A stretch of DNA of 64,000 nucleotides from an uncultured Oscillospiraceae bacterium (GCA_910587335.1 CAJUMG010000004.1:1-64000), one strand, 5' to 3'. Positions 53,443 through 62,872 are shown, numbered from the stretch's first letter. A program made the numbers and translations. Notes: a model not told the origin generated them from the letters alone.

Positions 53443-54043
53443 CTTCCACCTCTTCAATAAATTTATTTAGATATCTGGCGGTGTGTTTCGCCGCGCAAAC
53501 AATCTGCTCCAGTTGGCTGGCTGCTTCTTCCACTGTCTGATTAACCAAAATATAATCATACCGCTTTGCCGCTTCCATCTCTCTGGCGGCATTGGACAGA
53601 CGCCGCGCGACCGTGGTCTCGTCTTCGGTACCCCGACCGGACAAACGGCGGCTCAGCTCTGTAAAAGACGGCGGCATGACAAAAACAAGCACCGCGTCGG
53701 GACATTGCTCCTTCACCTGCAAAGCGCCCTGAACCTCAATTTCCAACACGACGTCGATTCCTTTTTCCAAGTTTTCCTCCACCGCTTTGCGTGGTGTGCC
53801 ATAACAATTTCCTGCAAACTGCGCATGTTCTAAAAAGCCTTTGCGCTCCACCAGCTGGTCAAACTCCTTTTGGCTCAGAAAAAAGTAATGCTGACCGTGG
53901 ATCTCCCCTTCTCGCGGGGCGCGTGTGGTCGCGGAAACCGAAAAAGCCGTATGGGGGTGCCTGCTTAGATATTCCTTCAGCACCGTTCCTTTTCCCACGC
54001 CGGACGGCCCGGAAAAAACAAGTAAAAGCCCCTTTTTATTCAT
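53417..54043 (-). CDS. gmk: Guanylate kinase
   Basis: 208 residues. Phosphorylates GMP to GDP. P-loop GPSGVGKGT, then [13 protein letters not shown] and the GMP-binding [18 protein letters not shown] at 54043 follows GGAGCTGGAGG; overlaps the remA stop by 8 bases. The extended upstream frame has no support. The 3' end overlaps rpoZ. Confidence 0.95.
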   Translation of the reverse strand: MNKKGLLLVFSGPSGVGKGTVLKEYLSRHPHTAFSVSATTRAPREGEIHGQHYFFLSQKEFDQLVERKGFLEHAQFAGNCYGTPRKAVEENLEKGIDVVLEIEVQGALQVKEQCPDAVLVFVMPPSFTELSRRLSGRGTEDETTVARRLSNAAREMEAAKRYDYILVNQTVEEAASQLEQIVCAAKHTARYLNKFIEEVEDDAKTCCK

Positions 54044-54299
54044 TTGCCTCCAGCTCCTCATCCTCTTCGTCAGACAGGCGGTTCGCCACCGTTTCCGGCT
54101 GGACCGCCGAAAGCAAAACATGATCCGAATCCGTAATAATCACCGCCCGGGTGCGCCGGCCGTAGGTTGCGTCAATCAATACGCCCCGCTCTCTGGCATC
54201 CTGAATAATCCGCTTAATGGGAGCGGATTCCGGGCTGACGATCGCCACCAGACGATTTGCCGAAACCATATTGCCAAATCCTATATTGATCAGTTTCAT
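54036..54299 (-). CDS. remA: RemA-family (DUF370) regulatory protein
   Basis: 87 residues. [29 protein letters not shown] is the RemA signature; in Bacillus it binds DNA as an oligomeric ring and activates matrix and osmoprotection genes. The acidic tail [11 protein letters not shown] is extra. Conserved position between yicC and gmk. Confidence 0.9.
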   Translation of the reverse strand: MKLINIGFGNMVSANRLVAIVSPESAPIKRIIQDARERGVLIDATYGRRTRAVIITDSDHVLLSAVQPETVANRLSDEEDEELEANE

Positions 54300-54319
54300 C
54301 TTTGCCCATCCTTTTCGGT

Positions 54320-55198
54320 CTATTCGATATTTTGGATCTGTTCCCGGATTTTTTCAATTTCACTTTTTATATCCACTACAACCCGGGCAATTTCAATATC
54401 CTGCGCTTTTGAACCAATGGTGTTGGCTTCTCGATTGAATTCCTGAATCAAAAAATCCAGCTTGCGGCCCACCGGTCCCGCCTGCTCCATAATCGCGCGG
54501 AACTGATCAATGTGGCTGCGCAGACGCACCGTTTCCTCCGCCACCGCGATTTTTTCCGCATAGATGGCCGCTTCGGTTAAAATACGCTGCTCATCAATCT
54601 GGGTGTTGCCCAACACCTCGCTGATTTTACGATACAGTTTGGCACGGTATTCCTCCACCGTTTTGGGCGAACGCTCCTCGACCTTTTCCACTGCCCGAAG
54701 GATAAAACCCAGTCTCTCCTCCAGATCCTCCTTCATTTTAGAGCCTTCCGCTTCACGCATCTGAACAAATCGGTCCGAGGCTTGTTCCGCCGCCTGCAAA
54801 ACATCCGACCAGATCGTCTCTTCGTCCTCTGTCTCCTTCGTAACCGTAAAGATGTCCGAAAAACGCGAGATCGTACTCAGAGAAAGATCATCGGTCAATC
54901 TCAAAGGTTCCTGCAATGTGCGCAGCGCCTGCACATAAGAGGCTGCCAGCTCCTGGTTCACCTGTACGCTGGCCGTGGTTCCCTCCACCGTTTGAATACT
55001 GACGTTTACATCTACTTTGCCGCGAGAAAGCTTTCCCTGTAAATAGTTTTTCAACCGGCTTTCCAAAAATCCGTAGCTTCGGGGAACGCGGGAAGAAAAC
55101 TCAAAATAGCGGTGGTTGACCGAACGAATCTCCACCAGGATATTCCGTCCGTCTATCAGCGCTTCCGCCCGGCCATAGCCGGTCATACTTCTGATCAT
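54320..55198 (-). CDS. yicC: YicC/YloC family endoribonuclease
   Basis: 292 residues. [11 protein letters not shown] opens every member; the C-terminal [40 protein letters not shown] is the DUF1732 region. The E. coli protein is an endoribonuclease acting on some regulatory RNAs. First gene of the long yicC-to-prkC operon. Confidence 0.92.
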   Translation of the reverse strand: MIRSMTGYGRAEALIDGRNILVEIRSVNHRYFEFSSRVPRSYGFLESRLKNYLQGKLSRGKVDVNVSIQTVEGTTASVQVNQELAASYVQALRTLQEPLRLTDDLSLSTISRFSDIFTVTKETEDEETIWSDVLQAAEQASDRFVQMREAEGSKMKEDLEERLGFILRAVEKVEERSPKTVEEYRAKLYRKISEVLGNTQIDEQRILTEAAIYAEKIAVAEETVRLRSHIDQFRAIMEQAGPVGRKLDFLIQEFNREANTIGSKAQDIEIARVVVDIKSEIEKIREQIQNIE

Positions 55199-55279
55199 CT
55201 GACAAAACCTCGATTATCGAATCTTTACCAGGTTTTTTCCCTTGTTTCCAAAAAAGGTCTACAAACCCAGTATTTTATT

Positions 55280-55308
55280 ATTTTACTATGTTTTCTCCTC
55301 TTTTGCAA
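55280..55308 (-). promoter_or_regulatory. Promoter of the yicC-gmk-priA operon
   Basis: Minus strand: TTGCAA, 17 bases, TAAAAT. About 80 bases upstream of yicC and clear of the pncB terminator. Confidence 0.6.
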
Positions 55309-55325
55309 TGATTCCATACGAAAAA

Positions 55326-55355
55326 GGGAGAAGCCTTTTTGACCGGACTTCTCCC
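55326..55355 (-). terminator. Terminator of pncB
   Basis: Minus strand: GGGAGAAG...CTTCTCCC followed by TTTTT, nine bases past the pncB stop. Confidence 0.85.
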
Positions 55356-55363
55356 CAAACGCT

Positions 55364-56821
55364 TTAAAACTGGCTGTGACTTTCCAACAACCGCTGCTTG
55401 ATCTCCCAAAGCTTCGGCGATAAATCCACATAAAATTTGTGCGGATTTTCAAATCGCTTTACCTCATCCCACAAAAGATCCACCTGCTCCTTGCAGTAAG
55501 CACGAATCTCCTCTAGGTCCGGCCGGTCATAAATGCATTTTCCCTTTTCAAATACCTGAACCAGGATTTTTTTTGCGGTGATATTCGTCAAGGTCTTCTT
55601 TTTCCAGGTGGCATCCGGATCAAAGATCGTCACCGGCTTGTCGGTGTCCACCGTTTCATCAAACAAGGTGACATAATCCGCTACCGCCTCGCCATCGGTT
55701 TTATTATAAAAACGGTATATGGTCTTAAAGTCCGGATTGGTAATCTTTTCAACCGTTTCACTGATTTTGATTTTTGGAATCATCCGCCCGTTTTCTTCTA
55801 TAGCCGCCAGCTTGTATACACCGCCGAATACCGGATCGGATTTAGAGGTAATCAGATTTTCCCCTACGCCAAAGGAGTCGATTTTCGCTCCCTGCTGCAA
55901 AAGATCACGAATCAGGTATTCGTCCAGCGAATTGGACGCCACAATCGGGCAGTCCGAGTACCCCGCTTCATCCAACAGTTTGCGCGCTTTTTTGGACAAA
56001 TACGCAATATCGCCGCTGTCAATGCGCACCCCTTTGGGCCGTCGTCCCATAGGCGCCAACACTTCATCAAACACACGTATCGCATTGGGTATACCGGATT
56101 TTAGCACATTGTAGGTGTCAACCAGCAAAACGCAATTGTCCGGATAAAGCTCCGCGTATTTTTTAAAGGATTCGTATTCGTCACCGAACATCTGCACCCA
56201 GCTGTGGGCCATTGTCCCCACTGCCGGAATGTGATAATCCCTGTCCGCAATGGCACAGGCTGTAGCGTCGCACCCGGCGATGTAAGCAGCTCTGGCGCCT
56301 AAAATCGCCGCGTCGTAGCTTTGAGCCCGACGGGAGCCAAATTCCATGATCGACCGCCCTTGGGCCGCCCGAACGATGCGGTTGGATTTTGTGGCGATCA
56401 GCGATTGATGGTTGATGGTCAGCAGAACCATCGTCTCCACCATCTGCGCCTGTACAATCGGCCCTTTTACAATCAGTACCGGCTCATTGGGGAAAATCGG
56501 AGTTCCCTCTGGCACCGCCCAAACATCGCACGCAAAATGAAAATCCGCAAGATAATTTAAAAAATCCTCGTCAAACATGTTACGACCCCGCAGATATGCA
56601 ATATCCTCTGGGGTAAAATGCAGATTTTCGAAATAGTCAATCAGTTGCTCCAGTCCGGCACAAATGGCAAACCCGGCCTGATCGGGTATCTTTCGGAAAA
56701 ACATGTCGAAAACCGCCGTCTGATTTCCGGCCCCCAGCTTAAAATAACCGTTGGCCATTGTCAGCTCATAAAAATCCAGCAGCATTGTAAGATTTTTTTC
56801 CTGTTTCCAATCATTTTCCAT
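55364..56821 (-). CDS. pncB: Nicotinate phosphoribosyltransferase
   Basis: 485 residues. First step of the NAD salvage route from nicotinate. LLDFYELTMANGYFKLG, FGSRRAQSYDAAILGARAAY, GTMAHSWVQMF (catalytic His) and GVRIDSGDIAYLSKKAR are family hallmarks. ATG start; own promoter and terminator, so monocistronic. Confidence 0.95.
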   Translation of the reverse strand: MENDWKQEKNLTMLLDFYELTMANGYFKLGAGNQTAVFDMFFRKIPDQAGFAICAGLEQLIDYFENLHFTPEDIAYLRGRNMFDEDFLNYLADFHFACDVWAVPEGTPIFPNEPVLIVKGPIVQAQMVETMVLLTINHQSLIATKSNRIVRAAQGRSIMEFGSRRAQSYDAAILGARAAYIAGCDATACAIADRDYHIPAVGTMAHSWVQMFGDEYESFKKYAELYPDNCVLLVDTYNVLKSGIPNAIRVFDEVLAPMGRRPKGVRIDSGDIAYLSKKARKLLDEAGYSDCPIVASNSLDEYLIRDLLQQGAKIDSFGVGENLITSKSDPVFGGVYKLAAIEENGRMIPKIKISETVEKITNPDFKTIYRFYNKTDGEAVADYVTLFDETVDTDKPVTIFDPDATWKKKTLTNITAKKILVQVFEKGKCIYDRPDLEEIRAYCKEQVDLLWDEVKRFENPHKFYVDLSPKLWEIKQRLLESHSQF

Positions 56822-56881
56822 CGCAATTCACCCATTTCTTTAAAGATTGCCAGCTGATACGGCATAAAGCTTTCTGTTTGT

Positions 56882-56909
56882 ATTATAGCCCGCCCAGTGG
56901 AAAAAGCAA
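56882..56909 (-). promoter_or_regulatory. Promoter of pncB
   Basis: Minus strand: TTGCTT, 16 bases, TATAAT, directly downstream of the terminator of the Fur-family gene. Confidence 0.65.
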
Positions 56910-56914
56910 GCAAA

Positions 56915-56949
56915 AACGCAGGATTTCTTTTGTAACAAAATCCTGCGTT
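56915..56949 (-). terminator. Terminator of the Fur-family gene
   Basis: Minus strand: AACGCAGGATTT, 11-base loop, AAATCCTGCGTT followed by TTTGC. Confidence 0.82.
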
Positions 56950-57038
56950 CTGATCCCCTGCGTTTAACTACATTTTGTATTTATTCTCTATTTTTATACC
57001 AAAAACAATTTCCACCTCATGCATTAAAAAGAAAACCT

Positions 57039-57440
57039 CTAATCATTTGCCGCTTTTTCCTCATCCCGGCATTTAGGGCAAAGACCGGAAAAGATCACGG
57101 TATGCCCTTCAATCTGAAAACCGGTAGCCTGCTGCGCCTGCCAATCCATCTGTTCGTCATACGGCAAAAAGACGTCCTGTAAATTTCCGCATATCCGGCA
57201 CCTTACATGGGAATGGGGTTCCATATTTCCGTCAAAGTGGTCCCCTTCCCGGGACTCAATCTTACGAATCTTTCCCTGTTCCGCCAGAATCCCCAAATTT
57301 CGATATACCGTTCCAAGGCTCAGCGAGGGATGCTGCGGCTTTAGCCTTGTGTAGATCCATTCCGCTGTTGGATGAACCGGATGCTGCATCACCACTTCAT
57401 AAATTGTCTGCCGTATTTGAGATTGTCTTCGTACAACCAA
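57039..57440 (-). CDS. Fur-family regulator, PerR-like
   Basis: About 133 residues. Winged helix with HPTAEWIYTRL and SLSLGTVYRNLGIL, then HFDGNMEPHSHVRCRICGNLQDV and a second CPKC pair, giving the structural zinc (Cys4) and a regulatory site with PHSH. That pattern fits PerR better than ferric-uptake Fur, and rubrerythrin, a typical PerR target, is 2.6 kb away. TTG at 57440 has GAGGTG six bases ahead; a longer frame begins with TTG at 57488 without a site. Metal and peroxide sensing are inferred. Confidence 0.8.
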   Translation of the reverse strand: MVVRRQSQIRQTIYEVVMQHPVHPTAEWIYTRLKPQHPSLSLGTVYRNLGILAEQGKIRKIESREGDHFDGNMEPHSHVRCRICGNLQDVFLPYDEQMDWQAQQATGFQIEGHTVIFSGLCPKCRDEEKAAND

Positions 57441-57532
57441 CCGCCTCACCTCTTCGCCTAATGATTTTTCCAAAAGGATTGGGGACAACGCAAAAACTCA
57501 AACGTCTTCCAACCTCTTAAAATATGACCTTT

Positions 57533-57561
57533 ATTATATCGGAATGGGGGATGATTCGCAA
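57533..57561 (-). promoter_or_regulatory. Promoter of the Fur-family gene
   Basis: Minus strand: TTGCGA, 17 bases, TATAAT. Confidence 0.65.
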
Positions 57562-57566
57562 GTATT

Positions 57567-58103
57567 TTAATTTTGCACCGTTATGGTAATTTCTTCTTCC
57601 AATGTTCCCAATTGCTCCAGGGAATCCATATCAAACAGCTCAATTTGACAAATACCTGGATATATGCCGTCCGCCAACCTTTTTTGCAGCTTCGCTTCTC
57701 GAATATGACTGTCCGGCGGAATCATCCCGGAACGATAAACCTCGTCACCGTCGTCCAGTATATAGGAAATCCTGACAAAATGTTGGTTGCCTCTGTCGCT
57801 TTGAAAATAAACGGTCCCTGCTGTGTCACAATCTCGAAAAAAAGGGGATTCGTTCAGACGGTAATGCAGCCAGCCGTATTCCACCTCTTTCTCCGACGCT
57901 TTTCCTTCCAACGGACCGGACCGGCAGTTTTCATCCAGTATTACGTCATAACCAGACCATTTTTCCTCTAAGCTACCTGCTTGACTGTCTGCTTGACCAC
58001 CGCTCAGCCAAACCAACAATATACCGATTAAGGCGAACAGCACGATCGCCCCGGCGCTTACCAAAAGCGTAATCGGACCGGTATGCCTGTGTCCTTTTTT
58101 CAT
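57567..58103 (-). CDS. Hypothetical single-pass membrane protein
   Basis: 178 residues: a short basic N-terminus, one membrane helix (about 10-34) and an extracytoplasmic domain of about 140 residues rich in charged residues with cysteines at two places (ENCRSG, FRDCD). No family recognised. ATG at 58103 is chosen because AAGG overlaps the ATG at 58112. Divergent from the radical SAM gene with its own sigma-A promoter. Confidence 0.6.
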   Translation of the reverse strand: MKKGHRHTGPITLLVSAGAIVLFALIGILLVWLSGGQADSQAGSLEEKWSGYDVILDENCRSGPLEGKASEKEVEYGWLHYRLNESPFFRDCDTAGTVYFQSDRGNQHFVRISYILDDGDEVYRSGMIPPDSHIREAKLQKRLADGIYPGICQIELFDMDSLEQLGTLEEEITITVQN

Positions 58104-58198
58104 TTTCTTCATCCTTACATGCGGATTCCCCGTTTTTCCATAAACAAAGGATCTTGTATCCGCTTGATTTTTTGTGAGGCAATCTTTCCCCAGTCCAT

Positions 58199-58227
58199 AT
58201 TATAATGTCGAAAACGAAAAAGCGCAA
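58199..58227 (-). promoter_or_regulatory. Promoter of the hypothetical membrane protein gene
   Basis: Minus strand: TTGCGC, 17 bases, TATAAT. Confidence 0.65.
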
Positions 58228-58288
58228 CTGTAGGCAGATTCTTTTTTCTGTGTTAAAATAAGGAAAACACTTTAAAGGGGACCCTGCT

Positions 58289-60022
58289 ATGAACGCCCTG
58301 TTATTGGCCTTGAATGCCAAGTACATTCATTCGAATATCGCCGTCCGTTACCTGCAAAAATTCGCGGCGCCTGATCTGTCCTATCCGCCGCAGATTTTAG
58401 AATTGACCATCAACAATCGTCTAGATTTTGTTCTGGATGAAATTTTTCGCCGCTCTCCGGATATTCTTCTGTTCTCCACCTACATCTGGAATGTGACAAT
58501 GGTCCGCAGTCTCGCGGCAGAGTACCGAAAACTTCGTCCAGATGCCATCATCGGCGCCGGAGGGCCAGAGGTCACCTATGAATCCGAAAGCTTTCTGCAG
58601 CAAAATCCGGCTTTTGATCTGGTGATCCGCGGAGAAGGAGAAGAAACGGTTCGTCAGCTGCTGACTGCGGTGGAGACAGGGACAAGCTGGACCCAGCTTC
58701 CCGGTCTGACCGTGCGGGATGGCGGCGATATCCGTTCTAATCCGCCGCAGAAGCCTCTCGATCTGGGAGCGCTTCCCTTCCCATATGCACCGGATTTTTC
58801 CGATGCGCCGGAACAGATCAAATACTATGAATCCTCCCGCGGCTGCCCTTTCCACTGTCAGTATTGTCTATCCTCTGTGGAAAAGGGGGTGCGTACCGTG
58901 CCATTGGACAAGGTCTTTGCCGATCTAAAGCTTTTTTTGAACGCCAGCGTCCGTCAGGTTAAATTTGTCGACCGCACTTTTAATTGCGACAGTCACCGTG
59001 CCCTGAAAATCTGGCGCTTTCTGCGGGACCATGATAACGGCGTTACCAATTTTCATTTTGAGATTACCGCCGAGCTGCTGAATCGTGAAACGTTGGATTT
59101 TTTGCGGACCGTCCGCCCAGAACAGTTTCAATTTGAAATCGGCGTTCAGTCTACCAATCCCCAGACGTTGGCAGCCATCCACCGGCAGAACGACTGGCCC
59201 CGTCTGCGCGCCATCGTGGAAGAAATCCGCTCCTTTGGCAATATCCACCAGCATTTGGATCTCATCGCCGGCCTGCCGCATGAGGACTGCGACTCCTTTC
59301 ACCGATCCTTTAATGCTGTTTACTCTTTAATGCCGCAGCAGCTCCAGCTGGGATTTTTAAAAATTTTAAAAGGTTCCGGCCTTTTTTACGATCAGCAAAA
59401 ATATGGCCTAATCTGCCGGGACTACCCTCCGTTCGAGGTGCTGACCACCCCTGACCTGCCCTACCGTGACACGCTGCTTTTAAAGGCGGTGGAAGAGATG
59501 GTGGAGCTGTTTTATAACAGCGGGCGTTTTTTTCATGCTCTTCGCTGGCTCTTCTCCCAAATAGATGATCCCTTTTCCTTTTATCAGGCGCTGGGGAACT
59601 GCTACCAAGCGGAAAAACGTCACTACGCCAGTCAGTCGCTGGATCAAAACTATGCGTTCTTCTACCAATTCTGTGCGGCCCTTCCAGCGGTTGAGGAAAA
59701 GAAATTGGCCCAATACCTTAAGCTGGATTACTGCCTGCACCAGCGCCCGAAACGGCATCCCGGCTGGTTCCCCGGGCCGGATGCCGCCTCTCTGCGTCAG
59801 CGCTGCCTGCTGTTTTTGGAACAGACAAAAAACCGCGAGGCCTTCCTTCCCGCCTACCAGGAAACCGATCCGAAGCATTTATATAAGCTGGTCCATTTTG
59901 AGCCCTTCTCCTTCGACGTGCTCACCGGTCAGGACTGCCCGGTCGTTTTGCTGTTTGATTACCGGCACCGCGACCTTTTGGGAAACGCCCGCGTTTCACC
60001 TGTCCTTCTGCCGGAAGCGTGA
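58289..60022 (+). CDS. B12-binding radical SAM protein with DUF4080 tail
   Basis: 577 residues. Cobalamin-binding-like domain (about 1-135: NALLLALNAKYIHSNIAVRYL, IIGAGGPEVTYE), radical SAM domain with YYESSRGCPFHCQYCLSSVEKGVR binding the 4Fe-4S cluster, and a C-terminal DUF4080 domain. Members are common in Clostridia and uncharacterised; the reaction may be a methyl transfer or C-C chemistry on an unknown substrate. The N-terminal domain lacks an obvious DxHxxG, so cobalamin binding is uncertain. ATG behind AAAGGGG. Confidence 0.88.
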   Translation: MNALLLALNAKYIHSNIAVRYLQKFAAPDLSYPPQILELTINNRLDFVLDEIFRRSPDILLFSTYIWNVTMVRSLAAEYRKLRPDAIIGAGGPEVTYESESFLQQNPAFDLVIRGEGEETVRQLLTAVETGTSWTQLPGLTVRDGGDIRSNPPQKPLDLGALPFPYAPDFSDAPEQIKYYESSRGCPFHCQYCLSSVEKGVRTVPLDKVFADLKLFLNASVRQVKFVDRTFNCDSHRALKIWRFLRDHDNGVTNFHFEITAELLNRETLDFLRTVRPEQFQFEIGVQSTNPQTLAAIHRQNDWPRLRAIVEEIRSFGNIHQHLDLIAGLPHEDCDSFHRSFNAVYSLMPQQLQLGFLKILKGSGLFYDQQKYGLICRDYPPFEVLTTPDLPYRDTLLLKAVEEMVELFYNSGRFFHALRWLFSQIDDPFSFYQALGNCYQAEKRHYASQSLDQNYAFFYQFCAALPAVEEKKLAQYLKLDYCLHQRPKRHPGWFPGPDAASLRQRCLLFLEQTKNREAFLPAYQETDPKHLYKLVHFEPFSFDVLTGQDCPVVLLFDYRHRDLLGNARVSPVLLPEA

Positions 60023-60041
60023 TTGATCCGCTTCCTCAAAT

Positions 60042-60070
60042 GAAAAAGGACGCACAAGGCGTCCTTTTTC
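60042..60070. terminator. Bidirectional terminator between the radical SAM gene and rubrerythrin
   Basis: gaaaaaggacgc, loop ACAAG, gcgtcctttttc: twelve perfect pairs. Confidence 0.92.
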
Positions 60071-60077
60071 TTTCGAC

Positions 60078-60614
60078 TTAATAATTTTTCGCTAAAATCT
60101 GAAAATAGGCTTGCGGATGGGCACAAACCGGACAAGCCTCCGGTGCTTGGCTGCCCACGTGAATATGGCCGCAGTTGCGGCAGATCCAGACAATCTGACC
60201 CTCTTTGCAGAAGACCTTGTTCTCCTCAACATTTTTCAAAAGCTCCAGGTATCTGGCTTCATGCTCTTTTTCAATCGCGCCAACCATCTCGAACAGCTTG
60301 GCAATATGATCGAAACCCTCTTCTCTGGCCTCTTTGGCAAAGGCCTTGTACATGTCGGTCCATTCGTAGTTCTCTCCGGCAGCGGCATCCTTTAGATTCT
60401 CCGCAGTGGTGCCGATCCCGTCATGCAAAAGCTTGAACCAAATTTTCGCGTGCTCCTTCTCATTGTCAGCCGTCTCTAAAAACAGCGCGGCGATCTGTTC
60501 ATACCCTTCTTTTTTCGCTTTCGAAGCGTAGTATGTATATTTGTTTCTCGCCTGGGATTCACCGGCAAACGCCGCCTGCAAATTTGCTTCTGTTTTTGTT
60601 CCCTTTAAATTCAT
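60078..60614 (-). CDS. rbr: Rubrerythrin
   Basis: 178 residues. Peroxide reductase of anaerobes. Ferritin-like di-iron domain ([46 protein letters not shown]) and a C-terminal rubredoxin-like domain with CRNCG and [14 protein letters not shown] at 60614 behind AAGGGTGG is preferred to the GTG nine bases upstream. Own consensus promoter with an inverted repeat over the start region. Confidence 0.95.
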   Translation of the reverse strand: MNLKGTKTEANLQAAFAGESQARNKYTYYASKAKKEGYEQIAALFLETADNEKEHAKIWFKLLHDGIGTTAENLKDAAAGENYEWTDMYKAFAKEAREEGFDHIAKLFEMVGAIEKEHEARYLELLKNVEENKVFCKEGQIVWICRNCGHIHVGSQAPEACPVCAHPQAYFQILAKNY

Positions 60615-60635
60615 TGGATCCACCCTTTCTTTTAT

Positions 60636-60650
60636 TCGGAATGATTCTTA
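60636..60650. promoter_or_regulatory. Candidate PerR/Fur-type box in front of rubrerythrin
   Basis: A 7-1-7 imperfect inverted repeat centred on GAATGATTC (60639-60647), just after the -10, where a repressor would block initiation. Differs from the Bacillus Per box TTATAATnATTATAA, so tentative. Confidence 0.35.
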
Positions 60651-60654
60651 ATTT

Positions 60655-60683
60655 TTTATACCACACTTTCCTCTTTTTGTCAA
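60655..60683 (-). promoter_or_regulatory. Promoter of rubrerythrin
   Basis: Minus strand: TTGACA, 17 bases, TATAAA. Confidence 0.85.
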
Positions 60684-60757
60684 TCGTCAAAAGCGGCTTT
60701 AGAAAAAACAAACAAATTGACCAGAATTTCTTTCGTTCTTTTCTCCTGGTTACCCAT

Positions 60758-60785
60758 TGTGCTTTAAAAAGGTTTATACTATACT
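60758..60785 (+). promoter_or_regulatory. Promoter of coaX
   Basis: TTGTGC, 16 bases, TATACT (60780-60785), 30 bases before the coaX start codon; a second TATACT at 60775 overlaps. Confidence 0.5.
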
Positions 60786-60814
60786 AAAAAAGGATAAAAG
60801 GAGGATTTGCTTTT

Positions 60815-61585
60815 ATGATTTTGACGATTGATATCGGCAACTCGAACATTACAATTGGCGCGTATCGGGGGGACTCTCTGCTGTTTTTAAGCCGAATGGG
60901 TACCGATCGGACCAAAATGCCGGACGAGTATGCTATCGCCATTCATTCCCTGTTGCACCTGTATGGTTATCAGGGCGACGATTTGGAAGGGGCAATCATT
61001 TCTTCGGTGGTTCCTCCTCTGTCTGCTTCTTTAAAACAAGCGGTCTCCCGTATTAAGCCGGTGCGAATTCTAACGGTGGGGCCTGGAATCAAAACCGGCC
61101 TGCATATCGCTATCGACGATCCGGCGCAGACCGGTGCGGACCTTGTCTGCGTGTCGGTGGCAGCTCTGGAAAAATACCCCCTCCCCTCCATCGTAATCGA
61201 TATGGGTACGGCTACCACCATTTCCGCGATGGATCGGGACGGAAAACTGGTTGGCGGCTCTATCCTTCCGGGGGTGCGCATTTCGCTGGAGGCTTTGAGC
61301 AGCAGAACCGCGCAACTTCCCCAAATTGAGCTGTCCACCCCTCCGAAAAAGGTCATCGGCACCAATACAATTGACTGTATGAAATCCGGTATCCTCTATG
61401 GAACCGCCAGCATGTTGGATGGCATGATCGACCGTTACCGCGAACAGCTTGGCGAGGATCTGACCGTTATCGCCACCGGCGGTTTGGCCGGTTCTATTGC
61501 CGTGTTGTGCCGCAACCAAATTATTTTAGACGAAAATCTGGTTTTGGAAGGACTCCGTATCCTCTTTCAAAAAAATACCAAATAA
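60815..61585 (+). CDS. coaX: Type III pantothenate kinase
   Basis: 256 residues. First step of coenzyme A synthesis. DIGNSNITIGAY (phosphate loop), GADLVCVSVAAL and DMGTATTISAMD mark the ASKHA-type CoaX fold. ATG behind AAAGGAGG. Followed by an ECF transporter S component in the same direction. Confidence 0.94.
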   Translation: MILTIDIGNSNITIGAYRGDSLLFLSRMGTDRTKMPDEYAIAIHSLLHLYGYQGDDLEGAIISSVVPPLSASLKQAVSRIKPVRILTVGPGIKTGLHIAIDDPAQTGADLVCVSVAALEKYPLPSIVIDMGTATTISAMDRDGKLVGGSILPGVRISLEALSSRTAQLPQIELSTPPKKVIGTNTIDCMKSGILYGTASMLDGMIDRYREQLGEDLTVIATGGLAGSIAVLCRNQIILDENLVLEGLRILFQKNTK

Positions 61586-61676
61586 CTTTTCCTTTTGGCT
61601 TTTGCGGCCACTTTGGCCGTTGGCAAATAAATATGCGCTGTATCGGATCACCGAACAGCAGCAAGGAGGATTTTTT

Positions 61677-62282
61677 ATGACAAAAGCAACCCAAAAGACC
61701 CGAAGATTGGTACAGATGGCAATTCTAATCGCCATTATGCTCGTCTTGGCCTTTACGCCTCTCGGGTACTTAAAAGTTGGCGCGATCGAAATCACCTTTA
61801 TGACCATTCCTGTGGTCATCGGCGCAATTTTATTGGGTCCGGCGGCAGGCGCGTTTCTTGGCGGCGTGTTTGGCCTGACCAGTTTTATCCAATGTTTTGG
61901 TATGAGCGCTTTTGGCGCTGCACTGCTGGGCATCAACCCGTTTTTGACCTTTTTGGTCTGCATGGTCCCCCGTATTCTGATGGGATATCTGGCAGGCGTT
62001 ATCTTCCGGGTGATTTACCGGCACGACAAGACAAAGATTCTCTCTTTTGCCGCTTCTTCTTTGTCCGGCGCACTGTTGAATACAATTCTTTTTGTCGGGA
62101 TGCTGATGCTTTCCTTTGGCTCCAGTGAATATATGATGACGATGCGTGGCGGATTGGGCCTGCTGGCTTTCCTGGCTGCTTTCGTGGGCGTAAATGGCTT
62201 GGTGGAAGCGATTGTAGCTTTTGTCCTGGGTACCGCAATCAGTAAAGCCCTGGTGCAGTTTCTACCAAAGGCCGAGGCGTAG
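61677..62282 (+). CDS. ECF transporter S component, possibly for pantothenate
   Basis: 201 residues, five or six membrane helices. RLVQMAILIAIMLVLAFTPLGYLKVGAIEITFMTIPVVIGAILLGPAAGA is the S-component pattern; it captures a vitamin for a shared ECF ATPase/T module not in the window. Immediate linkage to coaX suggests pantothenate, by analogy with PanT-type genes; not shown. ATG at 61677 behind AAGGAGG; a small hairpin (61636-61660) precedes it. Confidence 0.8.
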   Translation: MTKATQKTRRLVQMAILIAIMLVLAFTPLGYLKVGAIEITFMTIPVVIGAILLGPAAGAFLGGVFGLTSFIQCFGMSAFGAALLGINPFLTFLVCMVPRILMGYLAGVIFRVIYRHDKTKILSFAASSLSGALLNTILFVGMLMLSFGSSEYMMTMRGGLGLLAFLAAFVGVNGLVEAIVAFVLGTAISKALVQFLPKAEA

Positions 62283-62323
62283 ATCTTTTTTGTTTCTTCT
62301 TTAACTAGAATGGGAGGAAGTTT

Positions 62324-62851
62324 ATGGAAATCCTGTTTGAAAACCGCTATACCGTCAATCGGAAAATGCTTCTTTCCTTCGCCCGGGGAGCCAGCTTTTC
62401 CCAGCGACTTTTCTTTCGCTTTTCTATTGTGGGAATGGTGATCTGCCTTTTGGCAATCGCCTACTGTCTGATTTTTCTCCCTGGCGACTGGAATTCGATG
62501 GTTTCCCCTGCTGTTTCCTTTCTTCTCTGCGCCATGCTGTTCTTTTTCCCGAATCTGACCGCCCAAGTCCTGTATCGCAATACTTTAAGATTGCATGGCG
62601 GCTCCATTCCCGAAACGGTTGTTCAGTTTGGGGATCAAATTTCTATGACTGAAGGGACCCTGTCTGTCTCTTTCCAGTACCGGCAGGTTACAAAAATCCG
62701 GGAAACAAATCGCTTGTTTGTGCTGATGTTAGGGAAGGACAACGGCATTATTTTGGATAAAGACGGATTTTCTATCGGGGATTTTCGTACATTCTATTCC
62801 TTTATTCTGGAAAAATGTCCAAATATAGCGAAAAAATCGCATAAAAAATAG
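62324..62851 (+). CDS. YcxB-like membrane protein
   Basis: 175 residues with two membrane helices (about 34-52 and 58-78) and a C-terminal beta-rich domain, SVSFQYRQVTKIRETNRLFVLMLGKDNGIILDKDGF, matching the YcxB-like C-terminal domain. Function unknown. Its stop codon lies inside the stem of the terminator that follows. Confidence 0.75.
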   Translation: MEILFENRYTVNRKMLLSFARGASFSQRLFFRFSIVGMVICLLAIAYCLIFLPGDWNSMVSPAVSFLLCAMLFFFPNLTAQVLYRNTLRLHGGSIPETVVQFGDQISMTEGTLSVSFQYRQVTKIRETNRLFVLMLGKDNGIILDKDGFSIGDFRTFYSFILEKCPNIAKKSHKK

Positions 62852-62872
62852 CCGCTCTTGCGGCTGTATTTT
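62844..62872 (+). terminator. Terminator of the YcxB-like gene
   Basis: AATAGCCGC, loop TCTT, GCGGCTgTATTTT. Almost identical in core to the spoIVA terminator at 22741. Confidence 0.7.

Noticed and set aside
22741..62872. Near-identical hairpins at 22741 and 62844 as a dispersed repeat
   Set aside because: Only the short AGCCGC/GCGGCT core is shared; coincidence of terminators is more likely.
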